A stretch of 43,167 bases of DNA, taken from the NCBI GenBank assembly GCA_029776995.1, contig JAKOTZ010000170.1:1-43167 (forward strand). The letters run 5' to 3'. This document shows positions 25,001-32,723 of this stretch, one piece after another. The notes under the pieces were generated by a model that made no database searches, was not told where the DNA came from, and was given only the letters and a program-made list of their open reading frames with translations. The stretch is from Candidatus Hydrogenedentota bacterium. GTDB lineage: Bacteria; Hydrogenedentota; Hydrogenedentia; Hydrogenedentales; CAITNO01. A program made the position numbers and the translations under genes. The number at the start of each line of letters is the position of its first letter. Position 1 is the first letter of the stretch.

Positions 25001-25046
25001 CTTCGCTCCGTCTGACGGGGATATCCTTAATGTTCTCTATGACTAA
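22023..25046 (+). CDS. Secreted protein of 14 PASTA repeats with paired cysteines
   Basis: This 1007-residue protein has a signal peptide (ILWGTLCGVLFTLQAVAQS) and then 14 PASTA-like repeats of about 66-72 residues. Each has VPDVxG, a helix, VISQxPPAGT and VDLVVSSG. Repeats 1-13 carry two Cys at fixed places (QCSDTVPAG and SSGPC); repeat 14 has none. PASTA domains bind peptidoglycan stem peptides or beta-lactams in some serine/threonine kinases and PBPs, but here there is no kinase or PBP domain. The regular Cys pairs suggest disulfides in or between repeats outside the cytosol. The ORF ends in a TAA after NVLYD, and the same frame continues into an EF-hand/membrane-anchor tail. It may be a surface or envelope scaffold; the ligand is unknown. 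Confidence 0.87.
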   Translation: MYASDCNSHSPKILWGTLCGVLFTLQAVAQSVTVPDVVTLLLADAEEVLTSAGLSPALENVGCSDEYPLTTILSQDPPAGAVVSPGETIFLIMVSSPCSVTVPDIRGMDFDLAEIELFNLGLIRGDLTVECSDTVPAAHIIDQSPPPGTIVEAGTPVAVTVSNGICYRVPDVVGMTLSAAELQITTAGLVTGAVLPTCDDRYPAGIIVGQLPPAGTAVEPGSYVTLQISAACLAVPSVTGLSRTAAIESIRSAGFAAGVVWQECSNAIAAGNVISQSPPAGTDAVPGSQVDLVISSGGCPVSVPAVEGLNQSTAQATLSGANLTAGLIIQQCSNTVPAGNVIFQRPSAGTLIARGSAVDLVVSTGQCERYVTVPSVTGLTESSAATLITAAELYLNRIDRQCSDTVPAGQVINQTPSTGALVVPGASVDLVVSTGGCPVIPDVSGLTQEEAQSQIIAVGLTPAIIAQQCHDTVPAGSVISQSPAPGGSTVSGNTVNLVLSTGPCNAVVPDVTGLQEAEAGTALESAGLVVGQVSVQCSDTVEAGRVISHTPAAGTPVSYGIPVNIVVSGGDCLTAPGVTGQPLGDAQSALQDGGFSIGTVAQSCSDSIAEGTVISQNPPAGASVVAGASFNLVISSGPCPVTVPALEGRSEAVAEAILTVGRLTVGAVTTACSDTVALNAVVGQSPPPGTQVLPGTAVNLVLASGPCTVTMPAVTGQTEADARQMLLAAGMSVSTVTYECDGVPEDEVISQTPAGGVLVTVGTQVTLVVSSGPCPPQTVSVPDLVGQNQISAVSRLISSGLQVGTVTQECSDTIAGGTVIRQDPPAGAELQSGAPVQLTVSSGPCEADSLIVPDVVGQNQLAAAGMLLSAGAQIGAIVLQCSGTAVAGTVISQEPASGTRVGLGTAVDLTVSSGPCGGSGATPETVLVPDVTGLNEYEARQVLQEAGLNASAGLYVFSDAANPGVVLTQSPLSGVEVSYGATVMLQISRGRSPFAPSDGDILNVLYD
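22116..24750 (+). repeat. Protein-level tandem PASTA repeat array, cysteine-paired
   Basis: Thirteen consecutive about 200-nt units encode PASTA repeats with the CSDTxxAG and SSGPC cysteines; the fourteenth, cysteine-free unit follows to 25010. The DNA copies are diverged, so this is an old expansion at protein level rather than a recent DNA tandem repeat. Confidence 0.8.
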
Positions 25047-25334
25047 TTTGACCGCTTGGACCTGGATAAAGACAAGCGCCTGAGCCTTGCCGAAGCCATC
25101 GGAAAAGACGGCCTGCCCGGCATGACTGTGGAAACATTTAACCGGCTGGATCTGAATCGGGACGGCTATCTCACAAAATATGAACTGGAGCAGTACCTGC
25201 AGGTAGGCGGCGCGTTCAGCTGTCTTCGCCGGATGTTTATGAAAAATCTGGTCTCAATAGTTGCGGGAGACCTGCTGATGGCGGGGTTGGGCCTGGCCCT
25301 GCTGGCTGCCGCAGGAACAATCCGCCGAACCTGA
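25047..25334 (+). pseudogene. EF-hand and membrane-anchor tail cut off from the PASTA protein by TAA
   Basis: The frame of the PASTA gene continues without a gap after the TAA at 25044-25046. It first reads FDRLDLDKDKRLSLAEAI, a canonical calcium-binding EF-hand loop. A second EF-hand follows (FNRLDLNRDGYLTKYELEQY), then a hydrophobic C-terminal segment ending in basic residues (IVAGDLLMAGLGLALLAAAG then TIRRT). This is the layout of a surface protein with a calcium-binding stalk end and a C-terminal anchor or sorting signal. The track's 25056 start is only a TTG without ribosome-binding site, so independent translation is unlikely. The original stop-position residue may have been Glu (YDEFDRLD). 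It could be a point nonsense mutation, a base-call error, or readthrough. Confidence 0.7.
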
Positions 25335-25483
25335 CCGCGTAGCGGATGATAGAGCCTTCCCGGCCAGGGTAGAAACGCCGTGGTTGGGAAATATACTGGG
25401 TGGCCAGTATCACACCAGTGGCGGTTGTCCCTGGTGGTGGCGTTATGCAGGTTTTCCGGCGCAAAAATCCGCACGCACCCATT

Positions 25484-25527
25484 TAAAAAAATATGCGGAA
25501 CACCATGAATCCGGCGTTCCGCATATT
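25484..25527 (-). terminator. Rho-independent terminator of the second DUF6807 gene
   Basis: On the minus strand AATATGCGGAAC pairs perfectly with GTTCCGCATATT (12 bp) around a 14-nt loop, followed by a T run. It begins 21 nt after the stop codon. The rest of the 213-nt gap after the PASTA/EF-hand tail shows no clear feature. Confidence 0.85.
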
Positions 25528-25547
25528 GATTTCAGTAATGGCTGATT

Positions 25548-26747
25548 TTATTTCCAGGAGGCTTCCACCGGTTTCACATAATCGTTGTAGCGGCCGGAGA
25601 CATCCGCTGCGGCTGCGTCGCCGGAATGGACATAGATGCGGTAGTTGAAAACCAGCGTGTCGCCGGCATCGACGGTATAGTCCCCTTTTTCCGGAATCAG
25701 GCCGCGGTTGTATTCCTTCTCATTGAAATAGGAATACCCGAAACAGTTGGCTCCCATGAGCCCGTAGGCGCGCACGTGCCAGCTGGACGGATGCCGCAGA
25801 TTTTCCGGATGGTCCATAATGGCGGCGCCCCGGAGCCCCACTTTGGGGATATCGCCGGAAAAATCACACCACGCGGCCGGTTTTCCCCAGCACTGGTCTT
25901 CTCCTTTGTCTCCCAGTGCGTTGGTAATGATGGCTTTCGCGTTGCAGATATCTCCCCGCATACGCAGGGCAACAATCCCCCCTTCTTTGGTGTCGCCGAA
26001 CTGGATCGGGCCCTGATCTGCGATAAAGGAGACCCGCGCGTCCACCAGCCGGGCGGATTCCGGTGTGTTGAAAAACGTGTATTCACGGTGAACGGTAGCC
26101 ACGTGCTTGCCTTCCGCGTCTACCCATTCATCCTTGGATACGATTATCCCGCAGGCGTCCCCGCTCTCCCAGGCGACCTCGAGAACCTTCTGTGCTCCGG
26201 TTCCGGGGTTTTCTTCCCAGCAGTTAGCGCCGTTCACGTTTCCGAAGGCGGACCACAGCGATTTATGATGGGGATGGTCCTGCGGTTTGCCCTTCGGATC
26301 CATTGGATAATCGCGGGTCAGGCTGACATTCCCTTCCACATTAATGGGCCAGAAGAAAGGCTTTTTCCATTCTCCACCGTAGTAATATCTCGTGAACAGT
26401 TTTCCGCCGATCTTGATCTCAAGAATTTTCTCGGATCCCTTCTGCTCGATTGACACACCCTCTTTGCTCTTCTTTTTGGCGGGTTCCAGCGAAAATTGTT
26501 GCTCAACGCCGGCATCCAGCGCGGCTATAACGGTGATCAGTTTTCCGTCACGGATTGTGACCGGCAGGCTTTCTTTTCCGGCTTTGAGCACATAGGGCTT
26601 TGTCGCGTCGATACCGGCCGGCACGGGGGCGGTTACCGGCGCGTAACGCATCGGGTGATCGGATTTGACGACCAGCGCGGGCCCGTCAGCCCAGCCGGCC
26701 AGCGCAACCGCCAGGGCCAGAATACCCAGCAGATACCCTTTTTTCAT
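25548..26747 (-). CDS. DUF6807 (PmoA-like) secreted protein, intact
   Basis: This 399-residue protein starts with a signal peptide (MKKGYLLGILALAVALAGWA), preceded by AAGGAG. An N-terminal beta domain (VTIRDGKLITVIAALDAGVE) is followed by the DUF6807 domain with its hallmark DHPHHKSLWSAFGNVNGANC, then REYTFFNTPESARLVDARVS, KEGGIVALRMRGDI and AAIMDHPENLRHPSSWHVRA. It ends with TLVFNYRIYVHSGDA. Annotated PmoA-like, this family is secreted and common in polysaccharide-degrading PVC-type bacteria; a methane mono-oxygenase role is not supported. Its motif pattern matches the interrupted homologue at 1848-2840, but the proteins differ in length and in the N-terminal domain. It is divergent from the GT39-TPR gene and has its own terminator. 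Confidence 0.9.
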   Translation of the reverse strand: MKKGYLLGILALAVALAGWADGPALVVKSDHPMRYAPVTAPVPAGIDATKPYVLKAGKESLPVTIRDGKLITVIAALDAGVEQQFSLEPAKKKSKEGVSIEQKGSEKILEIKIGGKLFTRYYYGGEWKKPFFWPINVEGNVSLTRDYPMDPKGKPQDHPHHKSLWSAFGNVNGANCWEENPGTGAQKVLEVAWESGDACGIIVSKDEWVDAEGKHVATVHREYTFFNTPESARLVDARVSFIADQGPIQFGDTKEGGIVALRMRGDICNAKAIITNALGDKGEDQCWGKPAAWCDFSGDIPKVGLRGAAIMDHPENLRHPSSWHVRAYGLMGANCFGYSYFNEKEYNRGLIPEKGDYTVDAGDTLVFNYRIYVHSGDAAAADVSGRYNDYVKPVEASWK

Positions 26748-26860
26748 GTGTTGAAACTCCTTGTTCGGTTGAAGCCAGCGCGTCCTGTCGGCAGTACGCG
26801 CCCATAAACATTCCCGATTTCGTTTACGTTACCATATTGCTGACAGGATATACGACAGCG

Positions 26861-29800
26861 ATGCCGGAAGACAATAAGGAGCCATGTGCAGCAGTTTGCG
26901 GGATGAGCGGCGGCCGGAGTAGCTGGATCCGCCTGTCCCTCGTCTTGCTTCTGCTTGGCGCGGCGGCGGTATTCCGGATCCTCTGGTTTGTGGAATTGCA
27001 GCACCAGCCGGATTTCACTCGTCCACTTCATGATGTCGCGTTCAAAGACTGGTGGGGGCGGGCGATGGTGACGGGTGATTACGCGACGTCTTCGGGACAG
27101 CGGACCCCGTTCATTGAAAACTGGCCCCTGCCCAATCCACCGGCCTATTCCTGGTTTCTCGCCGGGTTATACGCGGTCGCGGGTGAATCTGCTGATCATT
27201 ATTACCGACTGGTTAGATATATTCAATTTGCCGCGGGGCTTCTGACGGTACTGCTGCTGTACTTACTGGGGCGATGGCTGTTTGGTCATACCGTCGGACT
27301 GGTTGCGGCGGGGCTCTATGCGTCCCAGTGGGCGGTTATCTATTACGAAGGGGAGATGAATCAGCCCGCGCTGGTTAACCTGGTGGTGGTTGTGGTGGCG
27401 CTGATGGCGCTGGGATGGCTTCGGCTGGGATGGACCATTTTTCCGCTGCTGATAGGGGGAACTTGGGGATTGCAGATCCTGATGCGTTCCGAGTCGTTGC
27501 TGTTTCTGCCCGTAATCCCGCTGTGGATGGTTTGGAGCGGGTTTTCCAGATGGCGCTGGCGTTCGGTCAGTGCCGCCGTGATCACCGTGCTGGCGGTTAT
27601 GGCGATCATGGCCCCCGTAACGTTTCCCCACTATCCCGGCAGCCGGTCGTGGTTTACGGTTTCCTATGGCGGCGAGGTCAGTTTTTACCTCTCCAATAAT
27701 GAATATTCCGATGGTGTCCGACCGGATTCGCCAGATCTGTATCGATATCTGCCTAATGGGGAATGGAACATCTTCAATTGGGGAGAACTGGGATGGAACT
27801 ACTGCCGCGAGCAGTTTGGATCGATGGTTCCATACTATGTGTTCCGGGAACACTTTATGAAACGGGGGTGGGATTTTATCCGGCAGCATCCGGCGCTCAC
27901 GCTGCGCAGGATTATCAGAAAGTTCCTGTTGTTCTGGGGGCCAGCCATAGTGGACGAAAATAAGGTCGTCGGCCTTGAGCGCGCCCGAAGCCGTGTGTTG
28001 TCTTTCCTGCCGGATTTTCCGCTGCTTGTGTGTGGGGCCCTGGTGGCATGCGTGATGGCCGTGTCGCGAATGTTTCGGGGCGCTATCCGCGGGGCAGGCG
28101 CGCGCAGTTTCGGATCAGGCGCGTTTAAGCCGACAGACGCCACGTCTGTAATGCTGTTGCTGACGCTGTTTGCCGGGGTGACCTGCGCCACATTCCTGCT
28201 GTTTATTGTCAATGCGCGTTACCGTATGCCGGTTTATCCCGTCCTCGCCCTGGCGGGAGGGTGGGGAATAGTGGAATTTATCCGCTCGGCCCGATTCAAA
28301 ACCGTGGGCCACCGCACGCTAATGGGGGTGGCTTTTTTAGCGATATATCTTTTTGCACGGACGGACTGGACAGATTTTAAGCCGAATGTCTCCCGCTGGC
28401 ATGATGAGCGGCGGCGCGCATGGACCGCGGCCGGCATGATGGATGCCGGTATCGCCGATATGCGCCGCTGGGTGGCGGTTCACCCGGAAGATGCGGCCGG
28501 CCACTATAACCTGGGAATTCTGCTGTACGAAACCGGCCGCGCGGATGAAGCGGAGCAGGCTTTTTTGCGGGCCGTGCAGGCAGATCCCGCTTTTACGCCG
28601 GCCTGGTACAACCTGGGGCTGGCGCGCCTGCGGAGGGGAGATGCCGCGGGCGCTGCAGAAGCGCTCGAGCGGAGGGTGACGGCCGCGCCGGAGGATGGAG
28701 ATGCCTGGTACGCACTGGCCCAGGCGCGTCGGCTGACCGGTGACACATCCGGAGAAGAAGCCGCCTTACGGGAGACCATTCGTATTCAGCCTGGGCACGC
28801 CAGAGCCCGAAACGACATGGGAGCGCTATTGTTGCGGACCCGGCGGATTGAAGAAGCCGTGCGGATGCTGCGAGAAGCAAGGGCATTAATGCCGGAGGAT
28901 CGCAATATCCGATTCAACCTGGCGCGCGCGCTGGCACAGTGGGGGGATGGGGCGGAAGCGGTTGCCCTGTTTCGCGGCCTGCTGGCCGAACAGGAGGACG
29001 CCGAAATCTGGCGAAACCTGGGCTTTGCCCTGGCCGGAAACGGACAGGATGGAGAAGCCGTGGCAGCATTCCGCCAGGCATTATCCCTTCAGGACAAACA
29101 TGATGACGAAAAAAGCGCGGAAACTCTGTCGGCCCTCGGATTGTCCCTGACCCGTCTGGCAGAGAACGCCGGCGCGGAGGAATCGTTTCAGAAGGCATTG
29201 ACCCTGAACCCGAATTGCGCGGTCTGCCTGTTTAATTGGGGGCAGGCGCTGGAATATCGGGGTAACCGTAAAGCCGCCCGCGGGGCCTATGAAAAAGCGC
29301 TGGATCTGGACCCGAATCATGGGGGAGCCCTGTTTGCCATAGGCATGATTGCCCTGCGCGAAGGGGATGAAAAATCCGCACAGTCCTGGTTTGACCGGGC
29401 TGTAGCGGTTAACCCGGCGGACGGATTTGCCTGGTACAACCGGGCCAGGCTGCTCCAACGGACAGGGAAGTCGGATGATGCGCTCACATCCTATCGTCAG
29501 GCGGTACAATGCCGGAATGCGCCCGCCGATGCCTGGCGCGCGCTGGCCCTGCTGCTGCGTGAACTGGGCAGAAATGAAGAAGCTGCCGAATATTTTCAGG
29601 AAGCATTGAAACGGTATTCGGGGGATCCCGATCTGTATTTTGGCCTTGGCGCGGCGTTGTTTGATCTGAACCGGATGGATGCGTCCCAGAAAGCCCTCGA
29701 ACAGTCTGTACGTCTGGCGCCCTGGAATGGCGACGCGTGGAACCTGCTGGGTTTAGCCCAGCACAAATCCGGGCAACACGCAGAGGCGTCACGCTCATTG

Positions 29801-31243
29801 GAGCATGCCTGGAGACGGCTCCCTGAAGCAAGGCGAAAGGACGCGCTGCGCATGCGGGCGCTGGCGCTGCTTGACGCGGGACAGTGCGCCCTTGCGGCCG
29901 ATCTATTAGAAAGATGGATGGCCGATAACGCCGACGCCGGGAATCCAGGCGTATGGTATGACCTTGGCCGCGCGCGGGCCTGTATTGGAGACATCGAAGC
30001 CGCGGCAAACGCCTGCGTGAAAGCCCTTGAACGGGATCCCCGCCATATACCCGCGCTGCTGCTGCTGGCTGAGTCGCGCAGGCGCCAGGGGAACCTGGCG
30101 GACGCGGAAAAGATACTCCGGGTGATTCTGGATCTTGATCCGGCCAACGCGGATGCGCTGTTCAATATGGGCCTGCTGGCCAGGGACATGGGAGATATTA
30201 CCCAGGCGGCGGCATGGTTTGAGCGGGCCGTGCGGGAGAAACCCGACCGGGCCGAATTTCATTTGAATCTGGGGCTTGCGCTTGAATCGCAGGAGAAAAA
30301 CAGTGAAGCCGAAGCGTGTTTCCGAAAAGCAACAGACCTGAATGGCAGCCTGGTGCTGGCGCGGCTGAAACTGGCTGACCGTCTGCGGGAGACGGACAGG
30401 GCATCTGAAGCATTGGAACACTACCGGGCCGCCAGGGTCCAGGATCCATCCAATCTCGACGCGGCCAAAAACCTGGGATATGTGCTGTTGAAACTGGGGA
30501 ATGTCGCTGAGGCCGAAGAAGCTTTCCGCGACGCGTTGCGGATCAGCCCGGAGGATACGGACGCGTTGCTGGGACTGGCGGACGCGCTGGTGTTATTGCA
30601 TCCTGGCGAGGCTGATGAACCAGTTGAATTATATCGTCGGGTAACCGCACTGGATCCGGTCAATGTGCGTGCCTGGAAAAATCTGGGGTTTCTGCTGGCG
30701 CGAAGCGGAAAACTGGAAGAAAGTGTGGAATATTTTCGGCGGGCGCTGCAATTGGATCCCCAGGATGCGGACGTGGCCTGCGGTCTGGCGGACGCGTTGT
30801 TTGCCTCGGGGAACAGGGATAAGGCAGAAGAGCTGTACCGTCGCGCGCTGGAAATCCGTCCCGATTTCGCGCTGGCCCTGAACAACTACGGCGACCTGCT
30901 GACCCGCGCAGGGAGGCACGAGGAGGCCTTGTCATGTTACCGGCGCGCGCATGAACTGGATCCGGACAATCCGTCCGTGTTATTCAATCTGGGTCGCGCG
31001 CTGCACCGCCAGGGCGCCTTGGGCGATGCGATTCCCCTGCTCGAACGGTCGGTTGCGCTGCGTCCGGATGACACCCGTGCCCGGCTTACCCTTGCCCAGG
31101 CGCTGGCCGAAGCCGGCCAGACAGAAGAGGCCCTATCCCATGCTCGCCGCGTGGCCCTGGAACGCCCCGACTGGGAACAGGCACGCCAGCTGCTGCAAAC
31201 CCTGCAGCAGCCCGACAGGCTGACACAATCGGGAAACCCCTGA
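26861..31243 (+). CDS. Giant GT39-type membrane glycosyltransferase fused to about 26 TPR repeats
   Basis: The track starts at a TTG (26837); ATG 26861 is preferred, giving 1460 aa. The first about 500 residues are a multi-helix membrane domain of the GT39/PMT-ArnT kind. It has an N-terminal helix (WIRLSLVLLLLGAAAVFRIL), an acidic loop (DVAFKDWWGRAMVTGDY), PLPNPPAYSWFLAGLYAVAG, and repeated hydrophobic helices. Such enzymes use polyprenyl-phosphate sugars and act on the outer face of the membrane. From about residue 530 to the end there are tandem tetratricopeptide repeats (AAGHYNLGILLYETGRADEA, AFTPAWYNLGLARLRRGDAA and so on), which bind proteins. The combination resembles eukaryotic TMTC O-mannosyltransferases in layout, not necessarily in ancestry. 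Protein glycosylation with TPR substrate capture is a plausible role; acceptor and sugar are unknown. Confidence 0.88.
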   Translation: MPEDNKEPCAAVCGMSGGRSSWIRLSLVLLLLGAAAVFRILWFVELQHQPDFTRPLHDVAFKDWWGRAMVTGDYATSSGQRTPFIENWPLPNPPAYSWFLAGLYAVAGESADHYYRLVRYIQFAAGLLTVLLLYLLGRWLFGHTVGLVAAGLYASQWAVIYYEGEMNQPALVNLVVVVVALMALGWLRLGWTIFPLLIGGTWGLQILMRSESLLFLPVIPLWMVWSGFSRWRWRSVSAAVITVLAVMAIMAPVTFPHYPGSRSWFTVSYGGEVSFYLSNNEYSDGVRPDSPDLYRYLPNGEWNIFNWGELGWNYCREQFGSMVPYYVFREHFMKRGWDFIRQHPALTLRRIIRKFLLFWGPAIVDENKVVGLERARSRVLSFLPDFPLLVCGALVACVMAVSRMFRGAIRGAGARSFGSGAFKPTDATSVMLLLTLFAGVTCATFLLFIVNARYRMPVYPVLALAGGWGIVEFIRSARFKTVGHRTLMGVAFLAIYLFARTDWTDFKPNVSRWHDERRRAWTAAGMMDAGIADMRRWVAVHPEDAAGHYNLGILLYETGRADEAEQAFLRAVQADPAFTPAWYNLGLARLRRGDAAGAAEALERRVTAAPEDGDAWYALAQARRLTGDTSGEEAALRETIRIQPGHARARNDMGALLLRTRRIEEAVRMLREARALMPEDRNIRFNLARALAQWGDGAEAVALFRGLLAEQEDAEIWRNLGFALAGNGQDGEAVAAFRQALSLQDKHDDEKSAETLSALGLSLTRLAENAGAEESFQKALTLNPNCAVCLFNWGQALEYRGNRKAARGAYEKALDLDPNHGGALFAIGMIALREGDEKSAQSWFDRAVAVNPADGFAWYNRARLLQRTGKSDDALTSYRQAVQCRNAPADAWRALALLLRELGRNEEAAEYFQEALKRYSGDPDLYFGLGAALFDLNRMDASQKALEQSVRLAPWNGDAWNLLGLAQHKSGQHAEASRSLEHAWRRLPEARRKDALRMRALALLDAGQCALAADLLERWMADNADAGNPGVWYDLGRARACIGDIEAAANACVKALERDPRHIPALLLLAESRRRQGNLADAEKILRVILDLDPANADALFNMGLLARDMGDITQAAAWFERAVREKPDRAEFHLNLGLALESQEKNSEAEACFRKATDLNGSLVLARLKLADRLRETDRASEALEHYRAARVQDPSNLDAAKNLGYVLLKLGNVAEAEEAFRDALRISPEDTDALLGLADALVLLHPGEADEPVELYRRVTALDPVNVRAWKNLGFLLARSGKLEESVEYFRRALQLDPQDADVACGLADALFASGNRDKAEELYRRALEIRPDFALALNNYGDLLTRAGRHEEALSCYRRAHELDPDNPSVLFNLGRALHRQGALGDAIPLLERSVALRPDDTRARLTLAQALAEAGQTEEALSHARRVALERPDWEQARQLLQTLQQPDRLTQSGNP
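28440..31215 (+). repeat. Tandem TPR repeat region of the GT39-TPR protein
   Basis: About 26 units of 34 codons encode tetratricopeptide repeats with the usual W-LG-Y-A-A-P spacing (for example NADALFNMGLLARDMGDITQ and NVRAWKNLGFLLARSGKLEE). The unit count comes from length divided by 34, not from alignment. Confidence 0.8.
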
Positions 31244-31335
31244 TAGCCGGAGTTTGCCGCTACTTTACCAGCCAGCGGACAGCATTGAAATTGTTATCAT
31301 AGAAAACCTGCGCAATGTCTGCGAGTTCTGGGCTG

Positions 31336-31365
31336 TTGGCGCGGGGGGGATGGAAGTGTTATAAT
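31336..31365 (+). promoter_or_regulatory. Promoter of the rpsF-ssb-rpsR operon
   Basis: TTGGCG and a perfect TATAAT are separated by 18 nt, about 65 nt upstream of rpsF. This is the best sigma70-type match in the window. Confidence 0.7.
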
Positions 31366-31430
31366 CAGCTTTTACCAGTACCGTCCCAGGTGAGGCGGAA
31401 ATTTTTCTTTTGAAAGGAGGTGATTCCGGT

Positions 31431-31886
31431 ATGCGAACGTACGAAGCGCTGTTTATCATCGCGCCAACACTGGACGATGATGGCATCCAGACGGTGGTCC
31501 GGGAAGTGGAAAACATTATCACTTCGGCCAGCGGGACCATCGTGCGCACGGACGTATGGGGCCGTCGCAGACTCGCCTATCCGATCCGAAAATTCACGGA
31601 TGGCGTTTATGTTGTAATGCGATTCCAGGCGACCCAGGACCTTCCCCGAAAGCTCGATAACTATTTCAAACTTTCGGAAACGGTTATCCGGTCGCTTGTG
31701 CTGTATATGGACGAGCGCACGCTTAAACTGGAAGCGGAGCAGGAGCGGCGCCGTGAAGAAGAGGCACGCCTGGCTGCTACCCGGGTCCGTGATGACGATG
31801 AGTCCGATGAGGACGACGACGAGTATGAAGCTACCCGCGGCCGTCGCCGCGGTCGGCGCATGGATTTCGACGAAATCGACGAATAA
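31431..31886 (+). CDS. rpsF: 30S ribosomal protein S6
   Basis: S6 binds the central domain of 16S rRNA together with S18. The track begins at TTG 31410, but ATG 31431 sits after a full-length AAAGGAGGTGA ribosome-binding site and starts the standard MRTYEALFIIAP. The core is typical (VWGRRRLAYPIRKFTDGVYV, YFKLSETVIRSLVLYMDERT). A mixed acidic and basic C-terminal extension follows (DDDESDEDDDEYEATRGRRR), giving 151 aa against about 95-130 usual; such tails vary. It opens the rpsF-ssb-rpsR-DUF2232-rplI-dnaB cluster. Confidence 0.96.
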   Translation: MRTYEALFIIAPTLDDDGIQTVVREVENIITSASGTIVRTDVWGRRRLAYPIRKFTDGVYVVMRFQATQDLPRKLDNYFKLSETVIRSLVLYMDERTLKLEAEQERRREEEARLAATRVRDDDESDEDDDEYEATRGRRRGRRMDFDEIDE

Positions 31887-31904
31887 GTCGTGGGGAGCAC
31901 ATCC

Positions 31905-32375
31905 ATGGGTGACTTACGGGTTCCGGATTTAAACAAAGTGATCCTGGCCGGCCGGCTGACGCGCGATCCCGAGCTGAAGTACACCAGCACCGGACAGCCG
32001 TACTGCCGACTGGGCGTGGCCAACAGCCGGTTTTACCGGGATAAAGACGGAAACCGGCAGGAAGTTACCACTTTTGTGGACGTGGTGGTCTGGGGGCAGA
32101 TGGCTGAAGGCGTCGCGCAGCGCATGACCCGCGGACGCGCGGTGCTGATTGAAGGCCGTCTCCAGACCAGTGAATGGACTGGCCAGGACGGGCAGCGCCG
32201 CACCCGGATTGAGGTCAATGCCGAACGGGTCACTTCCCTGGAATGGGACGACCGGGGCGGCAGCGCCGCGGGCGCGGCACCATCCCGGGAACGAACCTCT
32301 CCTGAACAGGTTCCGCCCTCCGAGCCTATGGGTCCCGCGGACCTGCCCCCGCCCGAGGATGACATCCCCTTCTGA
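31905..32375 (+). CDS. ssb: Single-stranded DNA-binding protein
   Basis: SSB coats single-stranded DNA in replication and repair and recruits partners through its C-terminal tip. ATG 31905, with GGGGAG 8 nt upstream, is preferred over the track's GTG 31890. The 156-residue protein has the OB fold ([60 protein letters not shown]). A Pro/Glu-rich linker and the conserved acidic tip EDDIPF follow. It lies between rpsF and rpsR, the classical arrangement. Confidence 0.97.
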   Translation: MGDLRVPDLNKVILAGRLTRDPELKYTSTGQPYCRLGVANSRFYRDKDGNRQEVTTFVDVVVWGQMAEGVAQRMTRGRAVLIEGRLQTSEWTGQDGQRRTRIEVNAERVTSLEWDDRGGSAAGAAPSRERTSPEQVPPSEPMGPADLPPPEDDIPF

Positions 32376-32413
32376 ACGCGCTTTCGCGCGAAACATGCTG
32401 GAGATTCCACACC

Positions 32414-32695
32414 ATGGCGAGAATATCGGCAAAAATGAAAGCCAAAATCCGCGAAAAGCGGTTGCGGCGCAGAAAGAAAAAGAAGTCGTCCCGCGCTAAA
32501 ATCTGCCGGCTGACGGTGGATCGGGTCGTCTATATTGACTACAAAGACATCAACCTGCTCAAACATTACGTTACCGAGCGGGGTAAAATCATCTCGCGCC
32601 GGATTACCGGAGCCACGGCGAAACATCAGCGGATGCTGACCCGGGCGATCAAACTGGCGCGGCAGGCGGCGCTGTTACCCTATTGCGCGGACTGA
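32414..32695 (+). CDS. rpsR: 30S ribosomal protein S18
   Basis: S18 pairs with S6 on the small subunit. This 93-residue protein has a very basic N-terminal extension ([20 protein letters not shown]) before the conserved core ([60 protein letters not shown]). It starts 38 nt after ssb, with GGAG upstream of ATG. Confidence 0.96.
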   Translation: MARISAKMKAKIREKRLRRRKKKKSSRAKICRLTVDRVVYIDYKDINLLKHYVTERGKIISRRITGATAKHQRMLTRAIKLARQAALLPYCAD

Positions 32696-32723
32696 CGGAT
32701 ACGCAGACCGAAAGTGAACAGAT

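Noticed and set aside
2208-25046. Stop-codon reassignment (suggested by readthrough-like frames at a TAG and a TAA)
   Set aside because: The two interrupted genes use different stop codons, and many intact genes in the window end normally at TAA or TGA (for example NuoE at TAA, infB at TGA). Local nonsense mutation or base error explains both cases better.
25056-25334. Independent small EF-hand gene starting at TTG 25056
   Set aside because: There is no ribosome-binding site, the first EF-hand would be cut, and the frame is continuous with the PASTA gene upstream.
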